From Streptomyces nigra (lineage in GTDB: Bacteria; Actinomycetota; Actinomycetes; Streptomycetales; Streptomycetaceae): a stretch of DNA of 64,000 nt. A program made the position numbers and the translations under genes. The notes under the pieces were generated by a model. It did not search any database. It was given only the letters and a program-made list of their open reading frames with translations, and was not told the origin of the DNA. This document shows, one piece after another, positions 37,555 through 46,498 of the stretch. The first letter of the stretch is position 1. Each line of letters begins with the position of its first letter. The stretch covers positions 62,001 to 126,000 of the forward strand of contig NZ_CP029043.1 of NCBI RefSeq assembly GCF_003074055.1, read 5' to 3'.

Positions 37555-40197
37555 ATGGCCCGACAGGACACACGGAACGAGGACCGCGTCCGGACCGACG
37601 CCCCGTCCGACACCGCGGTCGCCGTGGACCGTCTGGTCACGGCAGGACTCAAGGCACTCGCCGACTACGAGGCCCTCACCCAGGAACAGGTCGACCACAT
37701 CGTCAAGAAGGCGTCGGTCGCCGCCCTGGACCAGCACACAGCCCTGGCCCGCCTCGCGGTCGAGGAGACGGGGCGCGGGGTCTTCGAGGACAAGGCCGCC
37801 AAGAACATGTTCGCGTGCGAGCACGTCACGCACAGCATGGGACACACGAAGACGGTCGGGGTCATCGGCCGGGACGACATCGAGGACATGGTCGAGATCG
37901 CGGAACCGGTGGGCGTGGTGGCCGCGGTCACCCCCGTCACCAACCCGACCTCGACCACGATCTTCAAGGCACTGATGGCGCTGAAGACCCGCAATCCGGT
38001 GATCTTCGCGTTCCACCCGTCCGCCCAGCGGTGCAGTTCCGAAGCGGCCCGGGTCGTGCGGGACGCGGCCGTCGCCGCCGGAGCACCGGAGCACTGCGTG
38101 CAGTGGATCGAGGCCCCGTCCGTCGAGGCCACCCGCACGCTCATGCATCACCCGGGCGTCTCGCTGATCCTCGCCACCGGCGGCAACGCCATGGTCAAGG
38201 CCGCCTACTCGGCCGGCAAGCCGGCCCTCGGGGTCGGTGCCGGCAACGTCCCGGCCTACGTCCACCGCAGCGCCAAGCTGCGCCGGGCCGTCAACGACCT
38301 GGTGCTGTCCAAGTCGTTCGACAACGGCATGATCTGCGCCTCCGAGCAGGCCGTCGTCCTGGACACGGAGATCTACGACGCCGCGATCACCGAATTCCGC
38401 GCCCTGCACGCCCATCTGGCCACCGCTGAGGAGAAGGCGAAGCTGGAGACCTTCCTGTTCCCCGCCGCCGGTGGTTCGGGCGCCGGCTGTGAACCCAAGG
38501 TCAACGCGGCAGCCGTCGGGCAGAGCCCGGCGTGGATCGCCGCGCGGGCCGGATTCTCGGTGCCGGCGGACACCTCGGTCATCCTGGTCGAGGCCGAACG
38601 GGTCGGCCCGGCCGAGCCGTTGACCCGGGAGAAGCTCTGCCCGGTCCTCGCCGTACTGCGCGCCGAGGACGAGCGCCACGGCTTCGACCTCGCCGCCGAC
38701 ATGGTCGCCTTCCACGGTCAGGGCCACAGCGCCGTCATCCACACCGAGGACCCGGCCGTCGCGGAGGCGTACGGCATGCGGATGAAGACCGTACGGATCA
38801 TCGTCAACTCGCCGTCCTCACAGGGCGCGATCGGCGGCATCTACAACGGTCTGCTGCCCTCGCTCACGCTGGGGTGCGGCTCCTGGGGCAGCACCTCGGT
38901 GTCCAACAACGTCTCCGCCGCCCAGCTCCTCAACGTCAAGCGGGTCTCCACCCGCCGCAACAACCTGCAGTGGTTCAAGGTCCCGCCGAAGATCTACTTC
39001 GAGCCGCAGGCCATCCGCTACCTGACCTCCATGCCGGACGTCCGTCGCGTCACCATCGTCACCGACGCGACCATGACCCGGCTCGGATTCGTCGACCGGA
39101 TCAGTCGCGTCCTGCAACGGCGCCGGGAACCGGTCACCCTCCAGATCATCGACAACGTCCGGCCCGAACCCAGCATCGACTCCGTCCAGCACGGCGCCGA
39201 GCTCATGCGGGACTTCCGCCCCGACACGATCATCGCGCTCGGCGGTGGCTCCCCCATGGACGCCGCCAAGGTCATGTGGCTGCTGTACGAGCAGCCCGGC
39301 ATCGACTTCGCGGACATGCGGCAGAAGTTCTCCGACATCCGCAAGCGCGCCTTCCGCTTCCCCACTCTCGGCAAGCAGGCCCGCCTGGTCTGCGTGCCCA
39401 CCACCTCCGGCACCGGCGCCGAGGTCACCCCGTTCGCCGTCATCTCCGACCCCGCGACCGGCAAGAAGTACCCGCTCGCCGACTACGCCCTCACCCCCAG
39501 CGTCGCGATCATCGACCCCCTCCTCACGACCGCGTTGCCCCCGGCGCTCGCCGCCGACAGCGGCTTCGACGCTCTCACCCACGCCATCGAGGCGTACGTG
39601 TCCGTCTACGCCAACGACTTCACCGACGGCCTCGCCCTGCACGCCATCCGCCTGGTCTTCGGCCATCTCGGGGCGGCCGTGAACGACCGTGCGGACGCTG
39701 CGGAGGCCCGGGAGAAGATGCACAACGCCGGCACCATCGCGGGCATGGCCTTCGGCAACGCCTTCCTCGGCATCGTCCACGCCATGTCGCACACTCTCGG
39801 CGCCACGTTCCACATCGCGCACGGGCGCACCAACGCGGTCCTGCTGCCGCATGTCATCCGTTACAACGGCACCGTCCCGACCAAGCTGACCGGCTGGCCC
39901 AAGTACGAGAACTACCGTGCCCCCGAACGCTTCCAGGACATCGCCCGCGCCCTCGGACTCCCCGCGGCCACCGCGGCCGAGGGCGTGGAATCCCTCGCCG
40001 CGGCCGTCGAGCGTCTGCGCGCCGCCGTCGGTATCGAGCCGACGTTCCAGGCCCTCGGCGTCGACGAGCGCGCCTTCCTCGACGCCCTGCCTCAGCAGGC
40101 CCTCAACGCCTACGAGGACCAGTGCGCGCCGGCCAACCCGCGCATGCCGATGCTCGACGACATGCAGGAGCTCATGCGCATGGCGTACCACGGCTGA
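37555..40197 (+). CDS. adhE: bifunctional acetaldehyde-CoA/alcohol dehydrogenase
   Basis: 880 residues, full length. Residues about 20-450 are the CoA-acylating aldehyde dehydrogenase, catalytic Cys261 in SKSFDNGMICASEQ, with VTPVTNPTSTTIFKAL earlier. Residues about 470-875 are an iron-type alcohol dehydrogenase (ALGGGSPMDAAKVMW, PTTSGTGAEVTPFAVI, metal histidines in DALTHAIEAY, GIVHAMSHTLGATFHIAHGRTNA). It turns acetyl-CoA to ethanol and consumes two NADH, the natural partner of PFL. ACGGAGG precedes ATG 37555. The upstream perfect box suggests DevR control. Confidence 0.95.
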   Translation: MARQDTRNEDRVRTDAPSDTAVAVDRLVTAGLKALADYEALTQEQVDHIVKKASVAALDQHTALARLAVEETGRGVFEDKAAKNMFACEHVTHSMGHTKTVGVIGRDDIEDMVEIAEPVGVVAAVTPVTNPTSTTIFKALMALKTRNPVIFAFHPSAQRCSSEAARVVRDAAVAAGAPEHCVQWIEAPSVEATRTLMHHPGVSLILATGGNAMVKAAYSAGKPALGVGAGNVPAYVHRSAKLRRAVNDLVLSKSFDNGMICASEQAVVLDTEIYDAAITEFRALHAHLATAEEKAKLETFLFPAAGGSGAGCEPKVNAAAVGQSPAWIAARAGFSVPADTSVILVEAERVGPAEPLTREKLCPVLAVLRAEDERHGFDLAADMVAFHGQGHSAVIHTEDPAVAEAYGMRMKTVRIIVNSPSSQGAIGGIYNGLLPSLTLGCGSWGSTSVSNNVSAAQLLNVKRVSTRRNNLQWFKVPPKIYFEPQAIRYLTSMPDVRRVTIVTDATMTRLGFVDRISRVLQRRREPVTLQIIDNVRPEPSIDSVQHGAELMRDFRPDTIIALGGGSPMDAAKVMWLLYEQPGIDFADMRQKFSDIRKRAFRFPTLGKQARLVCVPTTSGTGAEVTPFAVISDPATGKKYPLADYALTPSVAIIDPLLTTALPPALAADSGFDALTHAIEAYVSVYANDFTDGLALHAIRLVFGHLGAAVNDRADAAEAREKMHNAGTIAGMAFGNAFLGIVHAMSHTLGATFHIAHGRTNAVLLPHVIRYNGTVPTKLTGWPKYENYRAPERFQDIARALGLPAATAAEGVESLAAAVERLRAAVGIEPTFQALGVDERAFLDALPQQALNAYEDQCAPANPRMPMLDDMQELMRMAYHG

Positions 40198-40307
40198 AGA
40201 GGCAGTGCCGGGGGCTGCCGCGCGGGAGCCGACAGCTTCCGCACGGCGGCTTCGCCATGTCCGGCGGGGCCGACGTACCGAGAGGTCTCACCGCATGCCC
40301 TCACCGC

Positions 40308-40492
40308 GATCACCTCCTTCCTGTGCGCTTCCTGGACCGCCCCGCGCCGAGCGCTGTGCGGGGCCGCGCCCGGGTCCGTGAGGGGCACGGCAGGCTGCGG
40401 CTCGTCTCCGGCAGCGACCGCTCACGCCACATCGTGCGCCGCACCGGGCTGGCGGACGCCTCCGAGCTCTACAGGTCGCTGACGGCGGGCAG
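40308..40492 (+). pseudogene. STAS-domain (anti-sigma antagonist) remnant
   Basis: The frame reads VRFLDRPAPSAVRGRARVRE, then GHGRLRLVSGSDRSRHIVRR and TGLADASELYRSLTAG. This follows the C-terminal half of Streptomyces STAS proteins (LRFLDSS-LSAL-RARRR-EGHGRLRLV). The N-terminal half is missing and there is no stop after the natural end. The remaining DNA of 40198-40664 shows no gene. Confidence 0.55.
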
Positions 40493-40664
40493 TTCTTCGC
40501 GGGCGCCACCCACTCGCCCAGGGAGCGGACGCAGCAGGACCCGGACTGCGGATCCGGCCTCCGCGGTCCGGGCCCCTCGGGTTCCCGTCAGCCGTCCCAA
40601 CGTCCGGTCGGCCACCTCGGCCAGGTCGCCAGTTGCCCTGCCTGCGGCCCTGCGGCCGGGAACG

Positions 40665-41906
40665 TCAGCCGGAGCGGGTCCCACTGCCCGCCGGGTCCGG
40701 TGCAGATGCGGCTGTGGAGGGCCGGGGCTTGTCGAGCATGCCCGGCGCCCGTTCGGACGCCCTGCGCGAGGGCAGGCCACGGGTCGGTGCCAGGCGGGTG
40801 AGGACGGGACCGCACACTGCCAGAAGGATCACGTAGCAGGTCACCAGGGCCGCGAGGCGGTCCTGCGCGGTAGCGGCCAGTCCGATGACGACGACCGAGA
40901 ACTCACCGCGGGCGACGAGCGCGGATCCGGCTCTCAGTCTGCCCCGGCGGCCCGCTCCTTCCCGGCCTGCGGCATACCACCCCGTGGCCACCTTGGTGAT
41001 CGCGGTGATGAGGGCCAGGACCGCGGCGGCCGGCAGCGCGGGCAGCAGATGCCCTGGGTCGGCCGACATGCCCAGAGCGAGGAAGAACACCGCGGCGAAC
41101 AGGTCGCGCAGCGGGCCCAGTACGGTCCGGGCCCGCTCGGCGGCGGCGCCGGTCAGGGTGAGCCCGACCAGGAAGGCCCCGACCGCGGCGGAGACGTGGA
41201 CCATCTCGGCCAGCGCGGCGATGACCAGGGTGAACCCGAGCAACCTGAGCAGTACTTGCTCGGCGTCGGCCGGAGACAGAACTCGACCGACGTGATGTCC
41301 CCAGCGGCTCGACGCGCCTACCGCCGCTCCTACCACCGCGGTGGCCACGACTACGGCGAACAACGCTTCCCACCAGCTGCCGCCGGCGGTGACGACCGCG
41401 AGGAGAGGGAGGTAGGCGGCCATGGCGAAGTCCTCCAGCACCAGCACCGACAACACCGCGGGCGTCTCACGGTTGCCGAGCCGGCGCAGATCGCCGAGAA
41501 GGCGGGCGATGATGCCGGAGGACGATACGTAGGTCGCACCGGACAGGGCCAGGACACCTGCGGCATCGAGACCGAACAGCCATCCGGCCACGGCGCCGGG
41601 GATGGCGTTGAGAACGAGGTCCACGAGCGCGGACGACCGGTGACGGCGCAGACTGGCCGTGAACTCTCGGGCGGTGAAATCCAGGCCGAGGGTCAGCAGC
41701 AGCAGGATCAGTCCGATCGCGGCGCCGGTGTCGACGAACTCGCGGGCCGCCGGGACCGGCGCGATGCCTCCGTCGCCCACGGCGAGCCCCGCCACCAGGT
41801 ACAGCGGTACGGGCGTCAGGGCGAAGCGTCTGGCGCCCGCAGCGATCAGACTCAACGCGGTCAGGATGATGCCCAGTTCCAGCAGCAGGGCTACAGGGGT
41901 GTGCAC
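40665..41906 (-). CDS. khtU: CPA2-family K+/H+ (or Na+/H+) antiporter, KhtU-like
   Basis: 413 residues with about twelve hydrophobic segments. CPA2 landmarks: VPLYLVAGLAVGDGG, IGLILLLLTLGLDF, an SGATYVSSSGIIARLL segment in the core, and FFLALGMSADP. The C-terminus has no RCK domain; that role is taken by the separate TrkA-C protein encoded 3 bases upstream, as in the KhtTU pair. It would exchange cytoplasmic cations for protons, useful when fermentation acids accumulate. Confidence 0.8.
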   Translation of the reverse strand: MHTPVALLLELGIILTALSLIAAGARRFALTPVPLYLVAGLAVGDGGIAPVPAAREFVDTGAAIGLILLLLTLGLDFTAREFTASLRRHRSSALVDLVLNAIPGAVAGWLFGLDAAGVLALSGATYVSSSGIIARLLGDLRRLGNRETPAVLSVLVLEDFAMAAYLPLLAVVTAGGSWWEALFAVVVATAVVGAAVGASSRWGHHVGRVLSPADAEQVLLRLLGFTLVIAALAEMVHVSAAVGAFLVGLTLTGAAAERARTVLGPLRDLFAAVFFLALGMSADPGHLLPALPAAAVLALITAITKVATGWYAAGREGAGRRGRLRAGSALVARGEFSVVVIGLAATAQDRLAALVTCYVILLAVCGPVLTRLAPTRGLPSRRASERAPGMLDKPRPSTAASAPDPAGSGTRSG

Positions 41907-41909
41907 GGC

Positions 41910-42389
41910 TCAGCCTTGGATGATGCGTTGCACGCCAGTGATGCCCTCACGCGTGCCGATCACGACGAGCACGTCTCCTACGTGCAGGTGCTGGGCAGGT
42001 CCGGGTGAGGCGACGACGTCCTCACCGCGGACCACGGCCACGATCGAGGCACCGGTACGGGTTCGGGCCCGGGTTTCGCCCAGTGGCCGTCCGGCGCACG
42101 GGCTGCCGGTGCCGACCTCCACCCGTTCGGCGTCGAGGCCGGGGACTTCACGCGTCAAGTCGGCGAAGCGCTCGGCGATGCGCGGGGCGCCGAGGATCTC
42201 GGCGAGAGCGTCCGCCTCCTCCCCGGTGAGCCGCAGCACCGCTTGGGCCTCGTCGGGGTCGTCCCGCGGGTAGACCACCACCTCGAACGCCCCCGAGCGC
42301 TGGGCGACGACACCGATCCGGTCGCCCTCGTGGTTCACGAACTCGTAGCGCAGTCCCACACCGGGCAGCAGCACCTCGTTGACGTCCAT
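41910..42389 (-). CDS. khtT: TrkA-C (RCK_C) regulatory subunit, KhtT-like
   Basis: 159 residues. N-terminal half (MDVNEVLLPGVGLRYEFVNHEGDRIGVV) is typical of KhtT; residues about 75-158 are a TrkA-C domain ending HLHVGDVLVVIGTREGITGVQRII. It probably gates the antiporter in response to a nucleotide or K+. ATG 42389 is chosen because AGGAAGGGGA lies upstream. Confidence 0.82.
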   Translation of the reverse strand: MDVNEVLLPGVGLRYEFVNHEGDRIGVVAQRSGAFEVVVYPRDDPDEAQAVLRLTGEEADALAEILGAPRIAERFADLTREVPGLDAERVEVGTGSPCAGRPLGETRARTRTGASIVAVVRGEDVVASPGPAQHLHVGDVLVVIGTREGITGVQRIIQG

Positions 42390-42640
42390 ACGTGTCCCCT
42401 TCCTCGCTGTGACGAACATGTTCTGTCCGCCCATCGGCGACCACCCGCGTCGCCGGCCGAAGCCGTCCTGCTTCGGGGCACGTGCTGAAGGAGACCGGGC
42501 GCGCTGCCCCGGCCTGCCTTCCAGACGGCCCACGGTCCTGCTCTGGTGCGTGCCCGGGGCCCTCGACGCTCTGCTCCGTCATCACGGCCGGGCGCGACGG
42601 GGGACGGCCCGCGCGGAACACCGGCAGGCCGGAGGACGTG

Positions 42641-42676
42641 CTGGTGGGGCGGGTCCTTGGGGTCCCGCCCCACCAG
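42641..42676. terminator. 13-bp stem hairpin terminator
   Basis: CTGGTGGGGCGGG (42641-42653) pairs perfectly with CCCGCCCCACCAG (42664-42676). Counterpart of the hairpin at 22141. Confidence 0.65.
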
Positions 42677-42685
42677 CTGTGTTCA

Positions 42686-42929
42686 GCGCAGCCACGTGTG
42701 GTCGCGGACGACCGGGAGCCTGGCGCACCACCGGCCCAGACCCAGCGCGTCACCCGCCGACACCACGGCCGAACCCCATCAGCACCCGCGCCGACGCGAA
42801 GACACAAGCCCCAGCGGTGAGCACGCCGGCCTCCGAACTCGCCTTCCCCGACACGGAAACCGCCCCGTCACGGCGGAACGACGGCAGACGGAGACCCGAA
42901 CCACGGTGCGTGGACTGGTACAGGGCCAT
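42686..42929 (-). pseudogene. truncated doxX copy
   Basis: ATG 42929 opens MALYQSTHRGSGLRLPSFRR and runs through FASARVLMGF like the intact protein at 22185-22811. Then a deletion joins it out of frame to the last 28 codons, giving GRGVGG and a stop. The membrane core is lost. Start codon, leader and promoter box are preserved. Confidence 0.85.
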
Positions 42930-43051
42930 GACAGTGACCCCTTCACAGAAGATCCGGCCGGTTCCGGACACCACTCACTCTCCCGGACCCCACCCCCACG
43001 CACCCGACGCCGAAGGTCCACACCCCGAAGGCTCAACAGCCCCGATCCACG

Positions 43052-43066
43052 GGGACCTTCGGCCAC
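43052..43066. promoter_or_regulatory. candidate DevR/OsdR-type box (duplicate)
   Basis: GGGACC-TTC-GGCCAC, the duplicate of 22932-22946, upstream of the truncated doxX. Confidence 0.5.
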
Positions 43067-43189
43067 CCACCGGCATGGGAAGAGCCCGCCTGTACGCGGC
43101 GGTGTCTCACCCCTCGCATGCAGGCGGGCTGACGATCGAACAGGCGGAAGCCTTTCCCTTGGCGTCACCTGTCCTGAGCAGCTTCCCGG

Positions 43190-44113
43190 TCAGTCGTGCG
43201 GGACCACCGCCACCGGAGCGACGGCATGGTGCAGCAACGCCTGGGTCACCGGACCGATATGAGCGCCGACCGCCGCCCGACGGATCTGCCTGCCCACCAC
43301 CACGAGGGCGGCGTCGTAGGAGGCGTCGACCAGGTGGCGCCCGGCGCCACCGATCGTGGCCTGCGCGTGGATCTCCAGGGTGGGGTACCTGTCCTGCCAC
43401 GGTCGCAGGACGTCGGACAGTTCGCTCCGTACCTGCTTGACCATGCCGTCGTTCATGTCGGGCATCAGCTCGCCGCCGTAGTAGTAGGGCGGCAGCGTCC
43501 AGCCGTGAATGATCCGCAGGCGGGCTGCGCGCCGTGAAGCCGCGTCGAACGCGAAGTCGATCACCGCGTCATCGGGCTTGTGCAGGTCCAGGCCCAGGAC
43601 GACGTCACGGTGGCCAAAGGCGGCGGCGGTGACCTCGCGTGCCGAGGACTCCGGCGGCCCCTTCTCCTCTGCGTGTTCGGCAGCACGGACGAGGACGACC
43701 GGCCGCTCGCACGAGGCGAGGACGGCCTGGGAGACGGAGCCGAGCAGGTATCCCGCCGTCCTGCTCAGTCCGCGGGAGCCCAGTACCAGCAGTTCGGCCT
43801 CCTCGGCGGCCTTCAGCAGGGCCGGGACGGGCAGACCAGGGATCTCATCGGTGGCTATCGGCACTTCCGGGCCGGCTTCGGCGACGCGGGAGCGCGCTCG
43901 GGCCAGCAGGTGCTGGGCCGATGCCCGCTGGAGGTCGCTCGGCGGCACCGGCACGCCGAGTCCGGTCGCCGGTGCGAAGGCGGGGGCCTGCCACTCCCAC
44001 GCGGTCACGAGCCTCAGCGGCAGGTTCCTCAGCTGTGCCTCGTGCGCGGCCCAGTCTGCGGCGGCCAGGCTCGCCGGCGAGCCGTCCAGTCCGACGGTGA
44101 TGGTGCGGGTCAT
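43190..44113 (-). CDS. universal stress protein, tandem UspA domains
   Basis: 307 residues, two UspA domains. Opens MTRTITVGLDGSPASLAAADWAAHEA; first nucleotide loop LLVLGSRGLSRTAGYLLGSVSQAVL; second domain ends LVVVGRQIRRAAVGAHIGPVTQALLHHAVAPVAVV. Closest in pattern to the Usp at 21127-22032. GAAGGAGGAT precedes ATG 44113. A pair of candidate DevR boxes lies 55-90 bases upstream. Right border of the dormancy island. Confidence 0.9.
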   Translation of the reverse strand: MTRTITVGLDGSPASLAAADWAAHEAQLRNLPLRLVTAWEWQAPAFAPATGLGVPVPPSDLQRASAQHLLARARSRVAEAGPEVPIATDEIPGLPVPALLKAAEEAELLVLGSRGLSRTAGYLLGSVSQAVLASCERPVVLVRAAEHAEEKGPPESSAREVTAAAFGHRDVVLGLDLHKPDDAVIDFAFDAASRRAARLRIIHGWTLPPYYYGGELMPDMNDGMVKQVRSELSDVLRPWQDRYPTLEIHAQATIGGAGRHLVDASYDAALVVVGRQIRRAAVGAHIGPVTQALLHHAVAPVAVVPHD

Positions 44114-44167
44114 GGAAATCCTCCTTCAGGCTGCTTCGAGTCTTGGTCCCGTCAGGCGGCGGCAGCA

Positions 44168-44203
44168 GGGGCCACTGGTCCTCAGCCAGGAACCGACCGT
44201 CCC
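44168..44203. promoter_or_regulatory. tandem candidate DevR/OsdR-type boxes
   Basis: GGGGCC-ACT-GGTCCT (44168-44182) and GGAACC-GAC-CGTCCC (44189-44203), centres 21 bp apart, upstream of the last Usp gene. Confidence 0.6.
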
Positions 44204-44530
44204 GCACTCCGACCCCCCGGCGCATCGCCTGCCGCTCGTCATCCGATGGGGAGTTATCCCACAGGGCGTTCGGGGCGTAGGAGCGTCACCACCGTTTCGT
44301 AGGCGAGGACGTTCGCGGCGTCGAGCACTCCGATCGCGCCATGCCGCTGGTCCGATCCACGAACCGGGCGGCGGGCTCGGCCTTGGACTTCATCGAACCC
44401 TCGAGCGCTGCGACGTGCCGCCCAGGCAGCGCTGCCCCCGCGCGGCACGCCTCGACCGACACGTCGCATGTCGTGCTGAATCCCGGTGACCGGCAGACCG
44501 CTGCGCTGCGCCGCCAGCCGTTCCCTACCG

Positions 44531-44560
44531 GCCACTGCCACTGCCACTGCCACTGCCACC
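44531..44560. repeat. hexanucleotide tandem repeat
   Basis: GCCACT four times followed by GCCACC. The region 44254-44739 around it has no convincing gene; a minus-strand frame through the repeat would read alternating Val-Ala. Confidence 0.7.
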
Positions 44561-44739
44561 GAAGGTACCGTCGGCTGGTCCGGGGCGCGGGGCCAGCGTA
44601 CGCATCGCGTACGGTCACTGCGCACCTATGAGGTGTCCCGTGACTCCATGAGGCCGAGGGTCGTGCTGTGTCAGCCAGACCGTACGCGCGCAATGCCAGC
44701 CCGAAGGCGTATGCCCGGGCGGACCGCCCCCACGCGTGC

Positions 44740-45138
44740 TCATGAGGCGGACTCGGACTCCCGCTCGTGCCCGATGCCGTCGGCGCTCTGCCCGGTGCGC
44801 CGGGAGCGGGTCAGAGCGCGTCGGCCGAGGACCATGGCGAGCAGCCCCAAAGGGATGGCCACGATGGCTCCCACGATGCCGTTGCCGGTGCCGGGGCCAC
44901 CGCTGGAGGTGGCCAGGTGCAGCACCGCCAGGGCTGTGCCGGCCACGCCCACCGCCAGGGCCGACAGGCCGCCGGTGCGCGCGTTGCCGGTGCTGATACG
45001 GCCGGCGATACGGGCCAGGGACAGCCAGCCGACGGCCACACCGGCCAGAGCCACCCCGAGCGCCAGGTTGGCCCCCGTGCGCCCGTCGCCGATGACGCCG
45101 CCCTCGGCGGCCACCGCCAGGACATCTGCTGCGCTCAT
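44740..45138 (-). CDS. small integral membrane protein (DUF6223-like)
   Basis: 132 residues with three to four hydrophobic segments: LALGVALAGVAVGWLSLARIAG, LSALAVGVAGTALAVLHLA and IVGAIVAIPLGLLAMVLG, separated by RISTGNARTGG and SSGGPGTGN loops, and a charged C-terminus. ATG 45138 is preceded by AAGGAGGA. Function unknown; the DUF6223 label is from pattern memory and uncertain. Divergent from the kinase at 45371. Confidence 0.6.
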   Translation of the reverse strand: MSAADVLAVAAEGGVIGDGRTGANLALGVALAGVAVGWLSLARIAGRISTGNARTGGLSALAVGVAGTALAVLHLATSSGGPGTGNGIVGAIVAIPLGLLAMVLGRRALTRSRRTGQSADGIGHERESESAS

Positions 45139-45370
45139 ACCGCACTCCTCCTTCATCTGTGGCGAACTCCGCCATCTGCGTCCTGCCATCAGCGTGCCGG
45201 GCGGCCCCACGGCCGTCGTCCAGCGAGCGCGGTCTCTTCGCACTGCCGCCGTCATGGCAGTCGTCTGCCGCGCACACGGCAGGCGGCGGGCGAGTACCGC
45301 GGGCGCGGTAGCCGGCCGCTCGTCCGCCGGTAGGACTCGCCCGACTCCGGGGTCCGGCTAGGGTGCGCGC

Positions 45371-46498
45371 ATGGGCACAGGACGTTTTCGTGTCCCGGCC
45401 GGCGCCATGGACTGGGCAATCGCCGTCAGTGTGGCCGCACTGCTGCTGGGCACCGGGCTGTCCGGACAGCACCCGGACGGGGAGCGCGGGCTGATCGGCG
45501 CCGTACTGCTGGCAGCAGGCGGCCTCGCGTTGGTCGCCCGCCGCAGGGCCCCGCTGGCCGTGCTGGCCGTCACCGGCCTGTGCGCGGTCGGGTACGAGGC
45601 GGCGGGTTTCGAGGTCCTCGCCGTCTCCTACCTGGTCGCGGTGTACGGCGCCGTGCGGGCCGGGCACAATGCCCTGACGGTGGCGGCATCGGTGTCGCTG
45701 CTCGCCGTCCTGCCTCTCACCGCGCTGGTCTCGCGTGACGGGCCGGCGCGCGAGGCGTTCGCGCAGGCCAGCAGCGTCCTGGAGATCGCCTGGCTGATCG
45801 CCGCGTTCGCCGCCGGGGAGGCGCTGCGGCAGGCCGAGCGGCGGGCGGAGGAAGCCGAACGCACCCGGGAGGAGACCGCACGGCGCCGGGCGGACGAGGA
45901 GCGGCTGCACATCGCGCGGGAGCTGCACGATTCCCTCACGCACCAGATCTCGGTCATCAAGGTGCAGTCCGAGGTCGCCGTCCACATGGCCCGCAGGCGC
46001 GGCGAGCAGGTACCCGAGACACTGCTGGCGATCCGGACGGCCGGACGGGAGGCCACCCGGGAACTGCGCGCCACCCTGGAAGCCCTGCGCGACGACGACA
46101 CCAGCCCGCCGCACAGCCTCGAGCACCTGCCGGAACTGGTCGGGCGCGCCCGCTCGGTGGGCCTGGACGCGACCCTGACGACCGAAGGGCAACCCCACGA
46201 CGTGCCGGCCGCGGTGGCCCGGACCGCCTACCGCATCGTCCAGGAGGCGCTGACCAACACGGCCCGCCACGCCTGCGCCACCACCGCGAACGTCCGTATC
46301 GAATACCGTCCCGACACCCTTACGGTCCAGGTGGACGACGACGGCAAGGCCACCCCCGACGATGCCCCGGCTCCCGGCCTGGGGCTGCTGGGCATGCGCG
46401 AACGCGTCACCGCCCTGGGCGGCCGGCTGCACGCGCGACCGCTCACCGGACACGGCTTCACCGTCCGCGCCGAGCTCCCCGTGGAACGAACATCATGA
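45371..46498 (+). CDS. NarL-type membrane sensor histidine kinase
   Basis: 375 residues. Four to five hydrophobic segments in residues 12-150, a charged coiled linker (AERRAEEAERTREETARRRADEE), HisKA_3 with His186 in IARELHDSLTHQISVI, and a HATPase domain (VQEALTNTARHA, GLGLLGMRERVTALGG). Such kinases often sense membrane stress. It overlaps its response regulator by 4 bases. Ligand unknown. Confidence 0.88.
   Translation: MGTGRFRVPAGAMDWAIAVSVAALLLGTGLSGQHPDGERGLIGAVLLAAGGLALVARRRAPLAVLAVTGLCAVGYEAAGFEVLAVSYLVAVYGAVRAGHNALTVAASVSLLAVLPLTALVSRDGPAREAFAQASSVLEIAWLIAAFAAGEALRQAERRAEEAERTREETARRRADEERLHIARELHDSLTHQISVIKVQSEVAVHMARRRGEQVPETLLAIRTAGREATRELRATLEALRDDDTSPPHSLEHLPELVGRARSVGLDATLTTEGQPHDVPAAVARTAYRIVQEALTNTARHACATTANVRIEYRPDTLTVQVDDDGKATPDDAPAPGLGLLGMRERVTALGGRLHARPLTGHGFTVRAELPVERTS

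Larger units (their letters stand above)
42641..43072. repeat. segmental duplicate of 22141-22952 with internal deletion
   Basis: From the terminator hairpin through the doxX 3' end, then after a jump the doxX 5' end, its leader and its candidate operator, this block matches 22141-22952 closely. About 380 bases present in the first copy (about 22271-22651) are missing at the junction near 42770. Same orientation, 20.5 kb apart, and each copy lies near a Usp gene. Confidence 0.85.

Noticed and set aside
38532..42008. Plus-strand open frame of about 1,158 codons.
   Set aside because: It runs out of frame through adhE, across the STAS remnant and antisense through the antiporter; only the short STAS segment is meaningful.
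44531..44560. Possible CRISPR-like or coding repeat.
   Set aside because: A plain hexanucleotide microsatellite; no spacers. No CRISPR array was seen anywhere in the window.
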